DNA from: Streptococcus lutetiensis | Lineage (GTDB): Bacteria; Bacillota; Bacilli; Lactobacillales; Streptococcaceae | DNA length: 64,000 nt | Assembly: GCF_900475675.1 (NCBI RefSeq) | Contig: NZ_LS483403.1 | Location: 744,001-808,000 of the forward strand | Reading direction: 5' to 3' | Shown here: positions 1-6,906 of the stretch, piece by piece | How the letters are laid out: every line of letters begins with the position of its first letter | How positions within the stretch are numbered: the first letter of the stretch is position 1 | Program-made: the position numbers and the translations under genes | The notes under the pieces: generated by a model | The model's database searches: none | Told to the model about the DNA's origin: nothing | Seen by the model: only the letters and a program-made list of their open reading frames with translations

Positions 1-251
1 ACCGTTTTGGCATGAAAGCTATCCAAGGTGATGTTAGACTTGATGAATTGGATAAATTCGTTGAAGCAGGTGCCTGTGGTACAGCAGCTGTTATTTCACC
101 AATCGGTGGTGTTCAACACGGTGATGACTTCCATATCTTCTACAGTGAAACAGAAGTAGGACCTGTTACTCGTAAATTGTACGACGAGCTTGTCGGTATC
201 CAATTCGGTGACATTGAAGCTCCAGAAGGCTGGATTTACAAAGTTGACTAA
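1..251 (+). CDS. ilvE: Branched-chain amino acid aminotransferase, C-terminal part (cut by window edge)
   Basis: This is the last ~83 codons of a gene that starts before the window; the reading frame is open from base 3 to the TAA at 249-251. The sequence matches the C-terminus of class IV PLP-dependent branched-chain aminotransferases: the segment GACGTAAVISPIGGV contains the small-residue loop that contacts the cofactor phosphate, and the end EAPEGWIYKVD is typical of streptococcal IlvE. The enzyme interconverts Leu/Ile/Val and their 2-oxo acids with glutamate in the cytoplasm. The catalytic lysine lies upstream and cannot be seen. A strong terminator follows directly, so this is the end of its transcript. 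Confidence 0.9.
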   Translation, partial: RFGMKAIQGDVRLDELDKFVEAGACGTAAVISPIGGVQHGDDFHIFYSETEVGPVTRKLYDELVGIQFGDIEAPEGWIYKVD

Positions 252-258
252 TAAATTA

Positions 259-286
259 AAGCTTGCTCTTGCAAGCTTTTTTGTTT
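259..286 (+). terminator. Rho-independent terminator of ilvE
   Basis: An 8-bp perfect stem (AAGCTTGC, 260-267, with GCAAGCTT, 272-279) with a 4-nt loop is followed by a T-rich run. It lies 8 bases after the ilvE stop. Confidence 0.85.
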
Positions 287-317
287 TTCGGTAAAATGAA
301 TAGCGTGAGGTGGAAAA

Positions 318-548
318 ATGAGCAAAAAAGATAAAAAAATCGAAATTCAACTTGCTGACGCCAAAGTTGCCATCAATAATGCTAATGTCGATGGTTATAA
401 TTTGACTGCTGGAAAAAAAGTTATCGGTGAAATTGCTGAGCTTGATAACAAATTTGCCGTTGTCAAAAATGGAGAAGTGGAAGCACTTTTCAAAACTTTA
501 GAGCAAGCAATTGAAAGTATTATTGAAAATTACAACTTAAATCGCTAA
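318..548 (+). CDS. DUF2969 family small protein
   Basis: A 76-residue protein starting with a lysine-rich stretch (MSKKDKKIEIQL), then alternating beta-type segments and a C-terminal helix (TLEQAIESIIENYNLNR). This matches the DUF2969 family of Lactobacillales, whose function is unknown to me. No membrane segment or signal peptide is present. The start is supported by an AGGTGG ribosome site at about 308-313. It sits alone between the ilvE terminator and a tRNA promoter. A small inverted repeat (TCGCTA/TAGCGA, 542-558) covers its stop codon and may help end the transcript, although it lacks a clear U-run. Confidence 0.75.
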   Translation: MSKKDKKIEIQLADAKVAINNANVDGYNLTAGKKVIGEIAELDNKFAVVKNGEVEALFKTLEQAIESIIENYNLNR

Positions 549-565
549 AAAATAGCGAAAAGTAC

Positions 566-594
566 TTGTCAGAGAACAAAAACTATGCTAGAAT
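566..594 (+). promoter_or_regulatory. Promoter of the tRNA-Tyr/tRNA-Gln unit
   Basis: TTGTCA (566-571) and TAGAAT (589-594) are separated by exactly 17 bp, and a TGC precedes the -10 box. The tRNA begins 16 bases downstream. Confidence 0.75.
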
Positions 595-609
595 AGTTTT
601 TGTCGTAAC

Positions 610-690
610 GGAAGGGTAGCGAAGAGGCTAAACGCGGCGGACTGTAAATCCGCTCCTTCGGGTTCGGGGGTTCGAATCCCTCCCCTTCCA
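610..690 (+). tRNA. tRNA-Tyr (GTA)
   Basis: An 81-nt class II tRNA. The acceptor arms GGAAGGG/CCCTTCC pair fully with discriminator A at 690. The anticodon loop CTGTAAA carries anticodon GTA. There is a long variable arm (CGCTCCTTCGGGTTCG region) as expected for bacterial tRNA-Tyr, and the T loop is GGTTCGAATCC-like. The CCA end is not encoded. Confidence 0.95.
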
Positions 691-730
691 TTCCTAAGAT
701 CTTATCTTAGAATTAATTGAACCTTGTTTT

Positions 731-802
731 TGGGGTATAGCCAAGCGGTAAGGCAAGGGACTTTGACTCCCTCATGCGTTGGTTCGAATCCAGCTACCCC
801 AG
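731..802 (+). tRNA. tRNA-Gln (TTG)
   Basis: A 72-nt tRNA with acceptor TGGGGTA paired to TACCCCA and discriminator G. The anticodon loop CTTTGAC carries anticodon TTG for glutamine. The D arm is AGCCAAGCGGTAAGGC and the T arm contains GGTTCGAATCC. It shares the upstream promoter with tRNA-Tyr. Confidence 0.95.
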
Positions 803-929
803 TCAAAGGTATCGAGTTTCGGCTTGACACCGTCAAAGATAAAAGTTGTTGTCGTTGCGGGTTACCTTGAGAAATATTATTGTTGTCAAAAGCTAGCTTA
901 AGCTAGCTTTTGTTGGAGGATTTTTTAGA
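803..929 (+). promoter_or_regulatory. rpsA leader with a 26-bp perfect palindrome next to the ribosome site
   Basis: This is the gap between tRNA-Gln and rpsA. I see no good sigma-A -10 box; a TTGACA at 824-829 has no partner at the right distance, so rpsA may be read through from the tRNA promoter. At 887-912 lies a loopless palindrome (arms of 13 nt each around AGCTAGCTT). As RNA it would form an 11-bp hairpin with a UUAA loop, ending 2 bases before the GGAGG ribosome site at 915-919. There is no U-run directly after it, so it is more likely translational or processing control than a terminator. Confidence 0.45.
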
Positions 930-2126
930 ATGAATGAATTTGAAGATTTGCTAAACAGTGTTAGCGAAGTAAACCCTGGTGATGTTGTCACTGCGGAAGT
1001 TTTAACTGTTGATAATGATCAAGCAAACGTTGTTATCGAAGGAACAGGTGTTGAAGGTGTTCTTACACTTCGTGAATTAACTAACGATCGCGATGCTGAT
1101 ATTAACGATTTTGTTAAAACTGGCGACACAGTTGAAGTACTTGTTCTTCGTCAAGTAGTAGGTAAAGATACTGATACAGTTACTTTCCTTGTCTCTAAAA
1201 AACGCTTGGAAGCTCGCAAAGCTTGGGATAAACTTGTTGGTCGCGAAGGCGAAGTTGTTACTGTTAAAGGTACACGCGCTGTTAAAGGTGGTCTTTCAGT
1301 TGAATTTGAAGGACTTCGCGGATTCATCCCTGCTTCAATGATTGATACACGTTTCGTACGTAACACTGAAAAATTCGTTGGTCAAGAATTCGAAGCTAAA
1401 ATCAAAGAAGTTGTTCCAGCTGAAAACCGCTTCATCCTTTCACGTCGTGAAGTTGTTGAAGAAAAAGCTGCTGCAGCTCGTAAAGAAGTCTTCTCTAAAC
1501 TTGAAGAAGGCGCAATCGTTAAAGGTAAAGTTGCTCGCTTGACAAGCTTCGGTGCTTTCATCGATCTTGGTGGTGTTGACGGACTTGTTCACGTAACTGA
1601 ATTGTCACACGAACGCAACGTTTCACCTAAATCAGTTGTTTCTGTTGGTGAAGAAGTTGAAGTTAAAGTTCTTTCAATCGACGAAGAAGCAGGTCGTGTA
1701 TCACTTTCACTTAAAGCTACAACACCTGGACCATGGGATGGTGTAGAACAAAAACTTGCTGCTGGTGATGTTGTTGAAGGTAAAGTTAAACGTTTGACTG
1801 ACTTTGGTGCTTTCGTTGAAGTATTGCCTGGTATCGATGGACTTGTTCATATCTCACAAATCTCACACAAACGTGTTGAAAATCCAAAAGATGTTCTTTC
1901 AGTAGGTCAAGAAGTTAACGTTAAAGTTCTTGATGTTAACGCTGCTGCAGAACGTGTATCACTTTCAATCAAAGCTCTTGAAGAACGTCCAGCACAAGCT
2001 GAAAACGAAGAAAAACGTCAATCACGTCCACGTCGTCCAAAACGTGAAGCTAAACGTGATTACGAACTTCCAGAAACTCAAACTGGATTCTCAATGGCTG
2101 ACTTGTTTGGCGACATTGAATTGTAA
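930..2126 (+). CDS. rpsA: 30S ribosomal protein S1 (four-domain form)
   Basis: A 398-residue RNA-binding protein with four consecutive S1 (OB-fold) domains at about residues 16-85, 104-170, 192-260 and 278-346. The last two carry the classic motifs [18 protein letters not shown] and [19 protein letters not shown]. The C-terminal tail is basic ([17 protein letters not shown]). This is the usual ~400-aa S1 of low-GC Gram-positives, shorter than the six-domain E. coli protein. It acts in mRNA binding at the 30S subunit or in other RNA functions. The start is fixed by GGAGG 10 bases upstream. Codon use is strongly biased, as expected for a highly expressed gene, and this bias produces several long spurious reading frames in other frames. 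Confidence 0.95.
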   Translation: MNEFEDLLNSVSEVNPGDVVTAEVLTVDNDQANVVIEGTGVEGVLTLRELTNDRDADINDFVKTGDTVEVLVLRQVVGKDTDTVTFLVSKKRLEARKAWDKLVGREGEVVTVKGTRAVKGGLSVEFEGLRGFIPASMIDTRFVRNTEKFVGQEFEAKIKEVVPAENRFILSRREVVEEKAAAARKEVFSKLEEGAIVKGKVARLTSFGAFIDLGGVDGLVHVTELSHERNVSPKSVVSVGEEVEVKVLSIDEEAGRVSLSLKATTPGPWDGVEQKLAAGDVVEGKVKRLTDFGAFVEVLPGIDGLVHISQISHKRVENPKDVLSVGQEVNVKVLDVNAAAERVSLSIKALEERPAQAENEEKRQSRPRRPKREAKRDYELPETQTGFSMADLFGDIEL

Positions 2127-2135
2127 TTATAAATG

Positions 2136-2170
2136 AGAAAAGACTTGATTTCCAAGTCTTTTCTTTTTGT
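2136..2170 (+). terminator. Terminator of rpsA
   Basis: A 12-bp perfect stem (AGAAAAGACTTG, 2136-2147, with CAAGTCTTTTCT, 2153-2164), a 5-nt loop and a following T-run. Confidence 0.9.
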
Positions 2171-2196
2171 TTCAATATGGTATAATATAGTAGTTG

Positions 2197-2268
2197 CCAC
2201 TCTTAGTGTAATGGATATCACGCAAGATTCCGGTTCTTGAAATGGGGGTTCGATTCCCTTAGGGTGGA
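2197..2268 (+). tRNA. tRNA-Arg (CCG)
   Basis: A 72-nt tRNA. The acceptor CCACTCT pairs with AGGGTGG (one G-T wobble), followed by discriminator A. The anticodon stem CAAGA/TCTTG encloses loop TTCCGGT, giving anticodon CCG. The T arm has GGTTCGATTCC. An extended -10 promoter (TGG TATAAT, 2178-2186) lies just upstream, and a terminator follows, so it is a single-gene unit. Confidence 0.93.
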
Positions 2269-2282
2269 GTGTTATACCGATT

Positions 2283-2312
2283 AGAAAAGCCAGTTCTTGG
2301 CTTTTTCTTTTT
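2283..2312 (+). terminator. Terminator of tRNA-Arg
   Basis: Stem AAAAGCCA (2285-2292) with TGGCTTTT (2298-2305), then a T-rich tail. About 100 bases with no recognisable element follow before the lrgB terminator. Confidence 0.85.
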
Positions 2313-2409
2313 GTATATGCTCATAAAAGCCTTTCTGTGAAGTCTTCAGAGCTATTTAAGGGAGCTTGCCGCAAGTTAATATTGGATAGCGTTACGAGCA
2401 GTTTAAGGG

Positions 2410-2441
2410 TAAATAAAAAGCCTGTGATTTTTACCACAGAC
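2410..2441 (-). terminator. Terminator of lrgAB
   Basis: On the minus strand the stem CTGTG/CACAG (arms at 2435-2439 and 2422-2426) is followed by GGCTTTTTATTT. Confidence 0.75.
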
Positions 2442-2455
2442 ACTTATAAAAAAGC

Positions 2456-3151
2456 TTATTTTAAAATAATTTGAGCTACGATTGGACTGATAATAACGTA
2501 AACAATTCCGGTAACTCCGATAGCAAGTCCGCCCATCGCTCCTTCAACGAGACCGTATTTTAGAGCTGTTCCAGTACCGATTGCGTGCCCTGTTCCTCCA
2601 AGACTAAGCCCGATAGCAACAGGATCTTCGATTTTTAAGAGTTTTAAAAAAACGGGTCCAAGAACACTTGTCAAAATTCCAGTAATAACAACGACAACAA
2701 GTGTTACAGTTGTGATACCTCCCATTTTTTCAGTGATTCCAACAGCCATTGCAGTTGTTACTGATTTAGGGAATAATGAAATAGCTAGCAAATATTTAAT
2801 ACCAAATGTTTTCGCAACAAGAGCGGTAAAAGTCGTGTTGACGATACAAGCAGCAAGAATACCAGTTAGGATACTTCTGATGTGATGTTTCATCAAGTGG
2901 AATGAGCGATAAAGTGGAATACCGAGCGCTACTGTTGATGGAACAATCAATGTGTTAAGATAACTTCCGCCAATGTAATAATCATGGTAGGAAATCTTAG
3001 TAATCTTTAAAAAGGCAATAATAAAAAAGGTTGCTAATAGTAAAGGGGTAGTAATTGGGTGTGGAAAACGCCTAAAAATAAGCATGCCCATAAGGTATGC
3101 TAGGATTGATAGCATGATACCAAAGATTGGGTTTGTAAGAATATTAGTCAT
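2456..3151 (-). CDS. lrgB: LrgB, antiholin-like membrane protein
   Basis: A 231-residue polytopic membrane protein of the LrgB/CidB family. It has about six to seven hydrophobic segments and the conserved family stretch GITEKMGGITTVTLVVVV and, near the C-terminus, GLSLGGTGHAIGTGTALKYG. Together with LrgA it affects murein hydrolase activity and cell death, and in some bacteria pyruvate uptake. I chose the ATG at 3149-3151 rather than a longer frame to 3229: it follows an AAGGAGG site and overlaps the lrgA stop by 8 bases, indicating translational coupling. The extra 26 residues of the longer frame would lie inside lrgA. Confidence 0.92.
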   Translation of the reverse strand: MTNILTNPIFGIMLSILAYLMGMLIFRRFPHPITTPLLLATFFIIAFLKITKISYHDYYIGGSYLNTLIVPSTVALGIPLYRSFHLMKHHIRSILTGILAACIVNTTFTALVAKTFGIKYLLAISLFPKSVTTAMAVGITEKMGGITTVTLVVVVITGILTSVLGPVFLKLLKIEDPVAIGLSLGGTGHAIGTGTALKYGLVEGAMGGLAIGVTGIVYVIISPIVAQIILK

Positions 3152-3524
3152 GATGACCTCCTTTATCAACATAGTCTCCCTCAAAGCGTGTTTTGATAAA
3201 TTGAACAACAAAACCAATAGTAGCAACATTCAAAAAGATGGCTACAAGGATGATAATGGTGATAGGGAGCAAATAATCCTTGATATCATTGAATCGATCT
3301 ATGATTCCGACAGCTGCAGGCAAGAATAGAATGGTCATATTATTGAGCAGGAAATTTCCCACAACATCTATGTGTCTCAAACGAATTACCTTGAATTCCA
3401 GGGCAAGAAAAAGTAGCACTAACCCAATAATGCTACCAGGAACAGGTAAATTGAGTAAATTAGAAATAGCCTCCCCAATAAATGAAAAGATGAGAATTAT
3501 CATAAATTGAACGTATAACTTCAT
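3144..3524 (-). CDS. lrgA: LrgA, holin/antiholin-like protein
   Basis: A 126-residue protein with four predicted membrane helices and the LrgA/CidA signature NLPVPGSIIGLVLLFLAL. The family forms oligomers in the membrane and modulates autolysis; in S. mutans the lrgAB pair responds to LytST, glucose and oxygen. It is the first gene of the lrgAB operon and overlaps lrgB by 8 bases. The start has an AAGGAG site. A cre-like box (3578-3591) upstream suggests CcpA control. No lytST genes lie next to it in this window. Confidence 0.92.
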   Translation of the reverse strand: MKLYVQFMIILIFSFIGEAISNLLNLPVPGSIIGLVLLFLALEFKVIRLRHIDVVGNFLLNNMTILFLPAAVGIIDRFNDIKDYLLPITIIILVAIFLNVATIGFVVQFIKTRFEGDYVDKGGHHD

Positions 3525-3577
3525 TAGTAAACTCCTTCGTTATAAGTCTACTACTATGTAAGAATTTTTCAATACTG

Positions 3578-3591
3578 TGAAAATGTTTACA
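3578..3591. promoter_or_regulatory. cre-like CcpA site upstream of lrgA
   Basis: The 14-mer TGAAAATGTTTACA agrees with the cre consensus TGWNANCGNTNNCA except for T instead of C at position 7. It lies about 55-65 bases before the lrgA start, a position suited to catabolite control. S. mutans lrgAB is known to be under CcpA; the site here is inferred from sequence. Confidence 0.5.
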
Positions 3592-3630
3592 TGAAATTTT
3601 TTTGAAAAATTACAGTTGTAATGAGAAAAG

Positions 3631-3657
3631 AAAAAGCCGAGCTAAGCTCAGGCTTTA
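3631..3657 (-). terminator. Terminator overlapping the stop codon of the VTT protein
   Basis: On the minus strand AAAGCCTGAGC pairs with GCTCGGCTTTTT (one bulge), followed by CTTTTCTC. The 5' arm begins at the TAA stop. Confidence 0.7.
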
Positions 3658-4281
3658 GTGACCTAATAGTAATTTTAGGATATTTCCTCCAAAAATCCAG
3701 ATATAACTATAAGAAATAATTGAAATTGGCTTGGTTAGTAGGATAATGAAGGTGAAACGTTTTAATGAAATATGAGATAATCCAGTTATCATCACCACGA
3801 TATCGGCTGGTGAAATGGGTGATAACATGCAAATGATGAAGAGGTTTTCATAATTTTGAGTATTAAGCTTCGCTTCGTATTTGTAAAAAGTCTTCTCATC
3901 GACAAAAAGTAGAATAAACTTGCGACCATATAGCCTAACAAGAATAAATAGAATGATACTACCAATCACAATACCCACATAGTTATAAAAGAAGGCTAGG
4001 ATTGGATCAAAAATTAAAAACCCAGCAACTGTTGTGACACCACCTGGAATCACTGGGAAGACAACTTGAAAGATTTGCACTAAGATAAAAACTAAAGGCC
4101 CACAGACACTGTGCTGATTAACAAAATCTTTGAGTGCATTACTATCGTTTAGAATCCCTAAATGGTAGAACCAGATGACTAAAACAAACGTTCCCAGCAA
4201 GGCTAATACTCCCAGAAACTTGATCAGTCGCTGCCAAAAGGCATAGTGGTCGAATATCTTCATTTTCATAATTCTTATCAT
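3655..4281 (-). CDS. TVP38/TMEM64 (VTT domain) membrane protein
   Basis: A 208-residue membrane protein with about five to six hydrophobic segments and a central VTT (formerly SNARE-associated) domain. Visible family features are FPVIPGGVTTVAGFLIF and SPISPADIVVMITGL, which match the PxxP-type re-entrant loops of DedA/TVP38 proteins. Related proteins act in lipid transport or membrane homeostasis; no specific role can be given. ATGs at 4281, 4269 and 4263 are all possible starts and no strong ribosome site distinguishes them. It is a single-gene unit. A paralogue with the same motifs is at 56135-56749. Confidence 0.75.
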   Translation of the reverse strand: MIRIMKMKIFDHYAFWQRLIKFLGVLALLGTFVLVIWFYHLGILNDSNALKDFVNQHSVCGPLVFILVQIFQVVFPVIPGGVTTVAGFLIFDPILAFFYNYVGIVIGSIILFILVRLYGRKFILLFVDEKTFYKYEAKLNTQNYENLFIICMLSPISPADIVVMITGLSHISLKRFTFIILLTKPISIISYSYIWIFGGNILKLLLGH

Positions 4282-4352
4282 ATCATAAGAATTTCTTTTT
4301 TGCTATTTTAAATATTATTTGCTATAATAACAAATGTAGCTTTTGACTACTT

Positions 4353-4358
4353 TATAAT
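4353..4358 (+). promoter_or_regulatory. -10 box of ssrA
   Basis: TATAAT lies 4 bases before the predicted 5' end of tmRNA (GGGG at 4363). No good -35 box is visible at 17 bp. A second TATAAT at 4323-4328 may add another start. Confidence 0.6.
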
Positions 4359-4362
4359 ATCT

Positions 4363-4710
4363 GGGGTCGTTACGGATTCGACAGGCATTATGAGGTACAT
4401 TCTGCGACTCATCGGCAGATGTAAAAATGCCAGTTAAATATAACTGCAAAAAATACAAATTCTTACGCTGTAGCTGCCTAAAAACCAGCTCGCGTGATCT
4501 CTACAGGATTGCTTGTGTTTTGCTAGAGGTTTCATTGATTAGCAAGCTACGTTTGATTATTGCCTAGCTAGTCAAAAAGAGATTTATAGGCTCGCTTAAT
4601 CTAGGTTTGAGTTATGTATCGAGCTTAAGTTAAATCAAAGACATAACCTATGGTTGTAGACGAATGTATTGGCAGGTGTTTGGACGTGGGTTCGACTCCC
4701 ACCGGCTCCA
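4363..4710 (+). ncRNA. ssrA: tmRNA (transfer-messenger RNA)
   Basis: The 348-nt gene begins with GGGGTCGTTACGGATTCGAC and ends with GGTTCGACTCCCACCGGCTC plus an encoded CCA-type end, which together form the tRNA-Ala-like domain. The tag reading frame begins at the resume codon GCA (4446-4448) and reads AKNTNSYAVAA followed by TAA (4479-4481), the form of tag found in streptococci. tmRNA rescues stalled ribosomes with SmpB and marks the product for proteolysis. The reading frame at 4650-4859 lies in its 3' domain and is not a gene. Confidence 0.97.
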
Positions 4711-4742
4711 TAAAAGCTTTTCATAGTTTAGCAAAGTTACGC

Positions 4743-4775
4743 AAAACGTTGATATATCAACGTTTTTTTATTTTT
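4743..4775 (+). terminator. Terminator of ssrA
   Basis: A perfect palindrome AAAACGTTGATATATCAACGTTTT (split arms 4743-4754/4755-4766) followed by TTTATTTTT. Confidence 0.9.
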
Positions 4776-4808
4776 ACGTTTTGCCTTTCACCCAGACACA
4801 ATTCCAGA

Positions 4809-4841
4809 TATAAAAATAGCCACCAGAATTTGGTGGCTATA
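4809..4841 (-). terminator. Terminator of the GntR-ABC operon
   Basis: Stem ATAGCCACCA (4816-4825) with TGGTGGCTAT (4831-4840); on the minus strand it is followed by TTTTTATATC. Confidence 0.85.
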
Positions 4842-4845
4842 ATAT

Positions 4846-5613
4846 TTATTGAATATTAATTTTGTTTTTAAGCAAGTAATGTGTTGCTAAGTAGAAGATG
4901 GTACCTTCGATAAAGCACTCAATACAAGAATAGATAAAGAAATGGATAGTAAGGTCACTATTTAGTTCGTGGCTTCCGAGAATTTCAGACACTAATAAAA
5001 CAATGAATGAAACGACGAAGTAGGCAACGAATGCCATAAGAGCACGTCTATTAGCAAATAATTGCCCGATTGTAATAGCTAAGTAGATGAGCAAAATTCC
5101 TGAAATAGAAGAGATTGCTAACCAAAGAAAACCAATTCCCCATTCAGAAAGAGTGAGTACTTTATCGAATTGTGGTAGGAAGGCTAAGAAATGACCTAGG
5201 CCAAAAATCGGTATGACAAGTAAGGTCACTCCAATGGTAACCACGATTGCGTTAAAGGCTGTCCAAATCAGTGAAGCAATTAATTTAGATAAAATGATTT
5301 GGTGAGTAGATACTGGCAAGGTTAAAGTAAGGTAACCTTCGCGACCAAAGATATTTTTATAAAAACGTCGCACGATGATAGCTAGTGTAGCAATCCAAGC
5401 ACTGGCAACCACAACACCAAACATGATTGATAAGATGATTGGAATAAGTTGTGTGTAATGATTAGCATTACTTGTTGTATAGTTTTCAGCATAGTCTGTA
5501 AGTGTCTTGATGCTAAAGCCAAGGAAGATGGAAATAGCGATAATTGATGCATTAAGTGTGAAGTACCATTTACCGACAGATTTTAGTTCGTATTTTAAAA
5601 GTTTTGAAAACAT
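4846..5613 (-). CDS. ABC-2 type transporter permease
   Basis: A 255-residue membrane protein with about six helices, the last gene of a GntR-ATPase-permease operon. The first residues (MFSKLLKYELKSVGKWY) are the usual cytoplasmic start of ABC-2 permeases, and FGREGYLTLTLPVSTHQIILSKL is the conserved coupling segment after the second helix. It lies 9 bases downstream of the ATPase gene. The substrate cannot be told from sequence; such YtrA-linked systems in Firmicutes respond to cell-wall-active agents or export peptides. Confidence 0.8.
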   Translation of the reverse strand: MFSKLLKYELKSVGKWYFTLNASIIAISIFLGFSIKTLTDYAENYTTSNANHYTQLIPIILSIMFGVVVASAWIATLAIIVRRFYKNIFGREGYLTLTLPVSTHQIILSKLIASLIWTAFNAIVVTIGVTLLVIPIFGLGHFLAFLPQFDKVLTLSEWGIGFLWLAISSISGILLIYLAITIGQLFANRRALMAFVAYFVVSFIVLLVSEILGSHELNSDLTIHFFIYSCIECFIEGTIFYLATHYLLKNKINIQ

Positions 5614-5622
5614 AATTCCTCC

Positions 5623-6321
5623 CTAAGCTTTGTAAGTCTCACGGAAGAGTGAATCAATGGATTGACCGTGCTCTTCACGAATATCATCCGTATTGCCTTG
5701 CAAAATAATTTTTCCGTCCTTAAGGAAAATGATTTCATCAAGGATTGGTTCGATTTCTGAAATTAAGTGCGTTGAGATAACAACAGAAGCCTCTTCACAG
5801 TAATTATTGATGATAGTGCGTAAAATGTAGTCACGCGCGGCTGGGTCAACACCCCCGATTGGTTCATCAAGAATATAAAGTTTCGCTTGTCGGCTCATGA
5901 CCAAGATTAGCTGCACTTTTTCTTTATTCCCTTTTGATAGATTTTTGAGGATGTCATTTGGATTAAGCTCTAAATCTTCTAAAAGGTGTTCAGCTTTTTC
6001 ACGAGAGAAGTCTTCGTAAAAATCTTCGAAGAAAGCAAGGGCATCCTTGATTTTCATATCTTCTCTGAGGTAAGAAGTATCTGGAAGATATGAAATGATT
6101 TTTTTAGTGTCAACTGAAGGACGGTAACCATCAATGACGATTTCTCCAGTTGTTGGGTGAAGAAGTCCATTGATTAGTTTAATTAGTGTCGTTTTTCCGC
6201 TTCCATTTGGGCCTAGTAAGCCAATAATCTTACCGGCAGGTAAACTAAGTGTCACATCGTCAACAGCTACATGTTTTTTGTATTTTTTGGTAACGTGATG
6301 TAGTTGGAGTAATTGACTCAT
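5623..6321 (-). CDS. ABC transporter ATP-binding protein
   Basis: A 232-residue ATPase with Walker A GPNGSGKTT (residues 37-45), a Q-loop near SYLPDTSYL, a degenerate signature LSKGNKEKV and Walker B LYILDEPIGGVD, followed by a switch histidine in VVISTHLISEIE. The signature with LSKGN instead of LSGGQ is common in the BcrA/YtrB-like group that pairs with ABC-2 permeases. It sits one base after the regulator gene and 9 bases before the permease, so the three are co-transcribed. Confidence 0.88.
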   Translation of the reverse strand: MSQLLQLHHVTKKYKKHVAVDDVTLSLPAGKIIGLLGPNGSGKTTLIKLINGLLHPTTGEIVIDGYRPSVDTKKIISYLPDTSYLREDMKIKDALAFFEDFYEDFSREKAEHLLEDLELNPNDILKNLSKGNKEKVQLILVMSRQAKLYILDEPIGGVDPAARDYILRTIINNYCEEASVVISTHLISEIEPILDEIIFLKDGKIILQGNTDDIREEHGQSIDSLFRETYKA

Positions 6322-6322
6322 C

Positions 6323-6691
6323 CTATTTTTTCTCCTTAATATACGATTCTAGTGTAGTCACAATATCGTCGATTTCAAATCCTATTTTTTGCATGTTATT
6401 AACAAATGATTGCAATTCTGCCTCAGCAACTTCGCGACGTTTTTGCATGATGAGGTCAGTGTCATCTGTAACAAAGCGGCCAGAAGTTCGTTGAGAGTAA
6501 ACCATGCCTTCGCGTTCTAGTTCTGAAAAAGCGCGTTGCATTGTGTTGGGATTGACACCAGCTTCTTCAGCTAATTCGCGAACGGTTGGGAGTTGATCAC
6601 CGCTTTTGATTTCTTGACTGATGATTTGCATCTTAATATGTTGTGCAATTTGGACATAAATAGGTGATTTTTCATCAAATTTCCAGGACAT
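6323..6691 (-). CDS. GntR family regulator, YtrA subfamily
   Basis: A 122-residue repressor-type protein. The winged helix-turn-helix occupies about residues 10-75 (SPIYVQIAQHIKMQII, then ELAEEAGVNPNTMQRAFSEL as recognition helices, then a wing SQRTSGRFVTDD). The C-terminal ~45 residues form a short helical dimerisation tail, as in the YtrA subfamily, with no ligand-binding domain. It is first in the operon with the ABC pair and is likely autoregulatory. The upstream DNA holds an inverted repeat and three AAGAAGTCTT repeats that are candidate operators. Confidence 0.85.
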   Translation of the reverse strand: MSWKFDEKSPIYVQIAQHIKMQIISQEIKSGDQLPTVRELAEEAGVNPNTMQRAFSELEREGMVYSQRTSGRFVTDDTDLIMQKRREVAEAELQSFVNNMQKIGFEIDDIVTTLESYIKEKK

Positions 6692-6718
6692 ACGATAACC
6701 CCTTTCTATTAAAATTTA

Positions 6719-6784
6719 AAGAAGTCTTAATTGTCTTAATTAGAAGAAGTCTTGAAAGAAGTCTTGTACTAAATAAATGGTACA
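6719..6784. promoter_or_regulatory. Candidate operator region of the YtrA-type operon
   Basis: Three exact copies of AAGAAGTCTT occur at 6719-6728, 6744-6753 and 6756-6765. Immediately after them is an inverted repeat TGTAC-N10-GTACA (6765-6784). The region lies just upstream of the regulator gene on the minus strand. YtrA-type regulators bind inverted repeats next to their own promoters; which of these elements is bound here is unknown. Confidence 0.45.
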
Positions 6785-6865
6785 AAAATAAGTTTGAAAT
6801 GTCAAGAAATCAATCATTGAGACATCTAATTTCGGGTTAAAGTCAAATGACCACCATTTTTAGTG

Positions 6866-6871
6866 TATAAT
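6866..6871 (+). promoter_or_regulatory. -10 box of dnaE
   Basis: TATAAT lies 35 bases before the dnaE start. The -35 region is weak. An AAAGGAG ribosome site follows at about 6893-6899. Confidence 0.45.
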
Positions 6872-6906
6872 AGATACAGAAATCAATCGGAGAAAGGAGT
6901 GCTTTT

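Noticed and set aside
803..886. TTGACA at 824-829 as an rpsA promoter
   Set aside because: No -10 box lies 16-18 bases downstream, and the TTGAC/GTCAA symmetry suggests a small hairpin instead.
3655..4281. Idea that the two VTT proteins (here and at 56135) are a recent duplication
   Set aside because: They share motifs, but the residues differ at most positions and flanking DNA is unrelated, so they are old paralogues.
4650..4859. 69-codon frame in the 3' part of tmRNA
   Set aside because: It lies inside the tRNA-like domain and the terminator of ssrA; the RNA explains the sequence.
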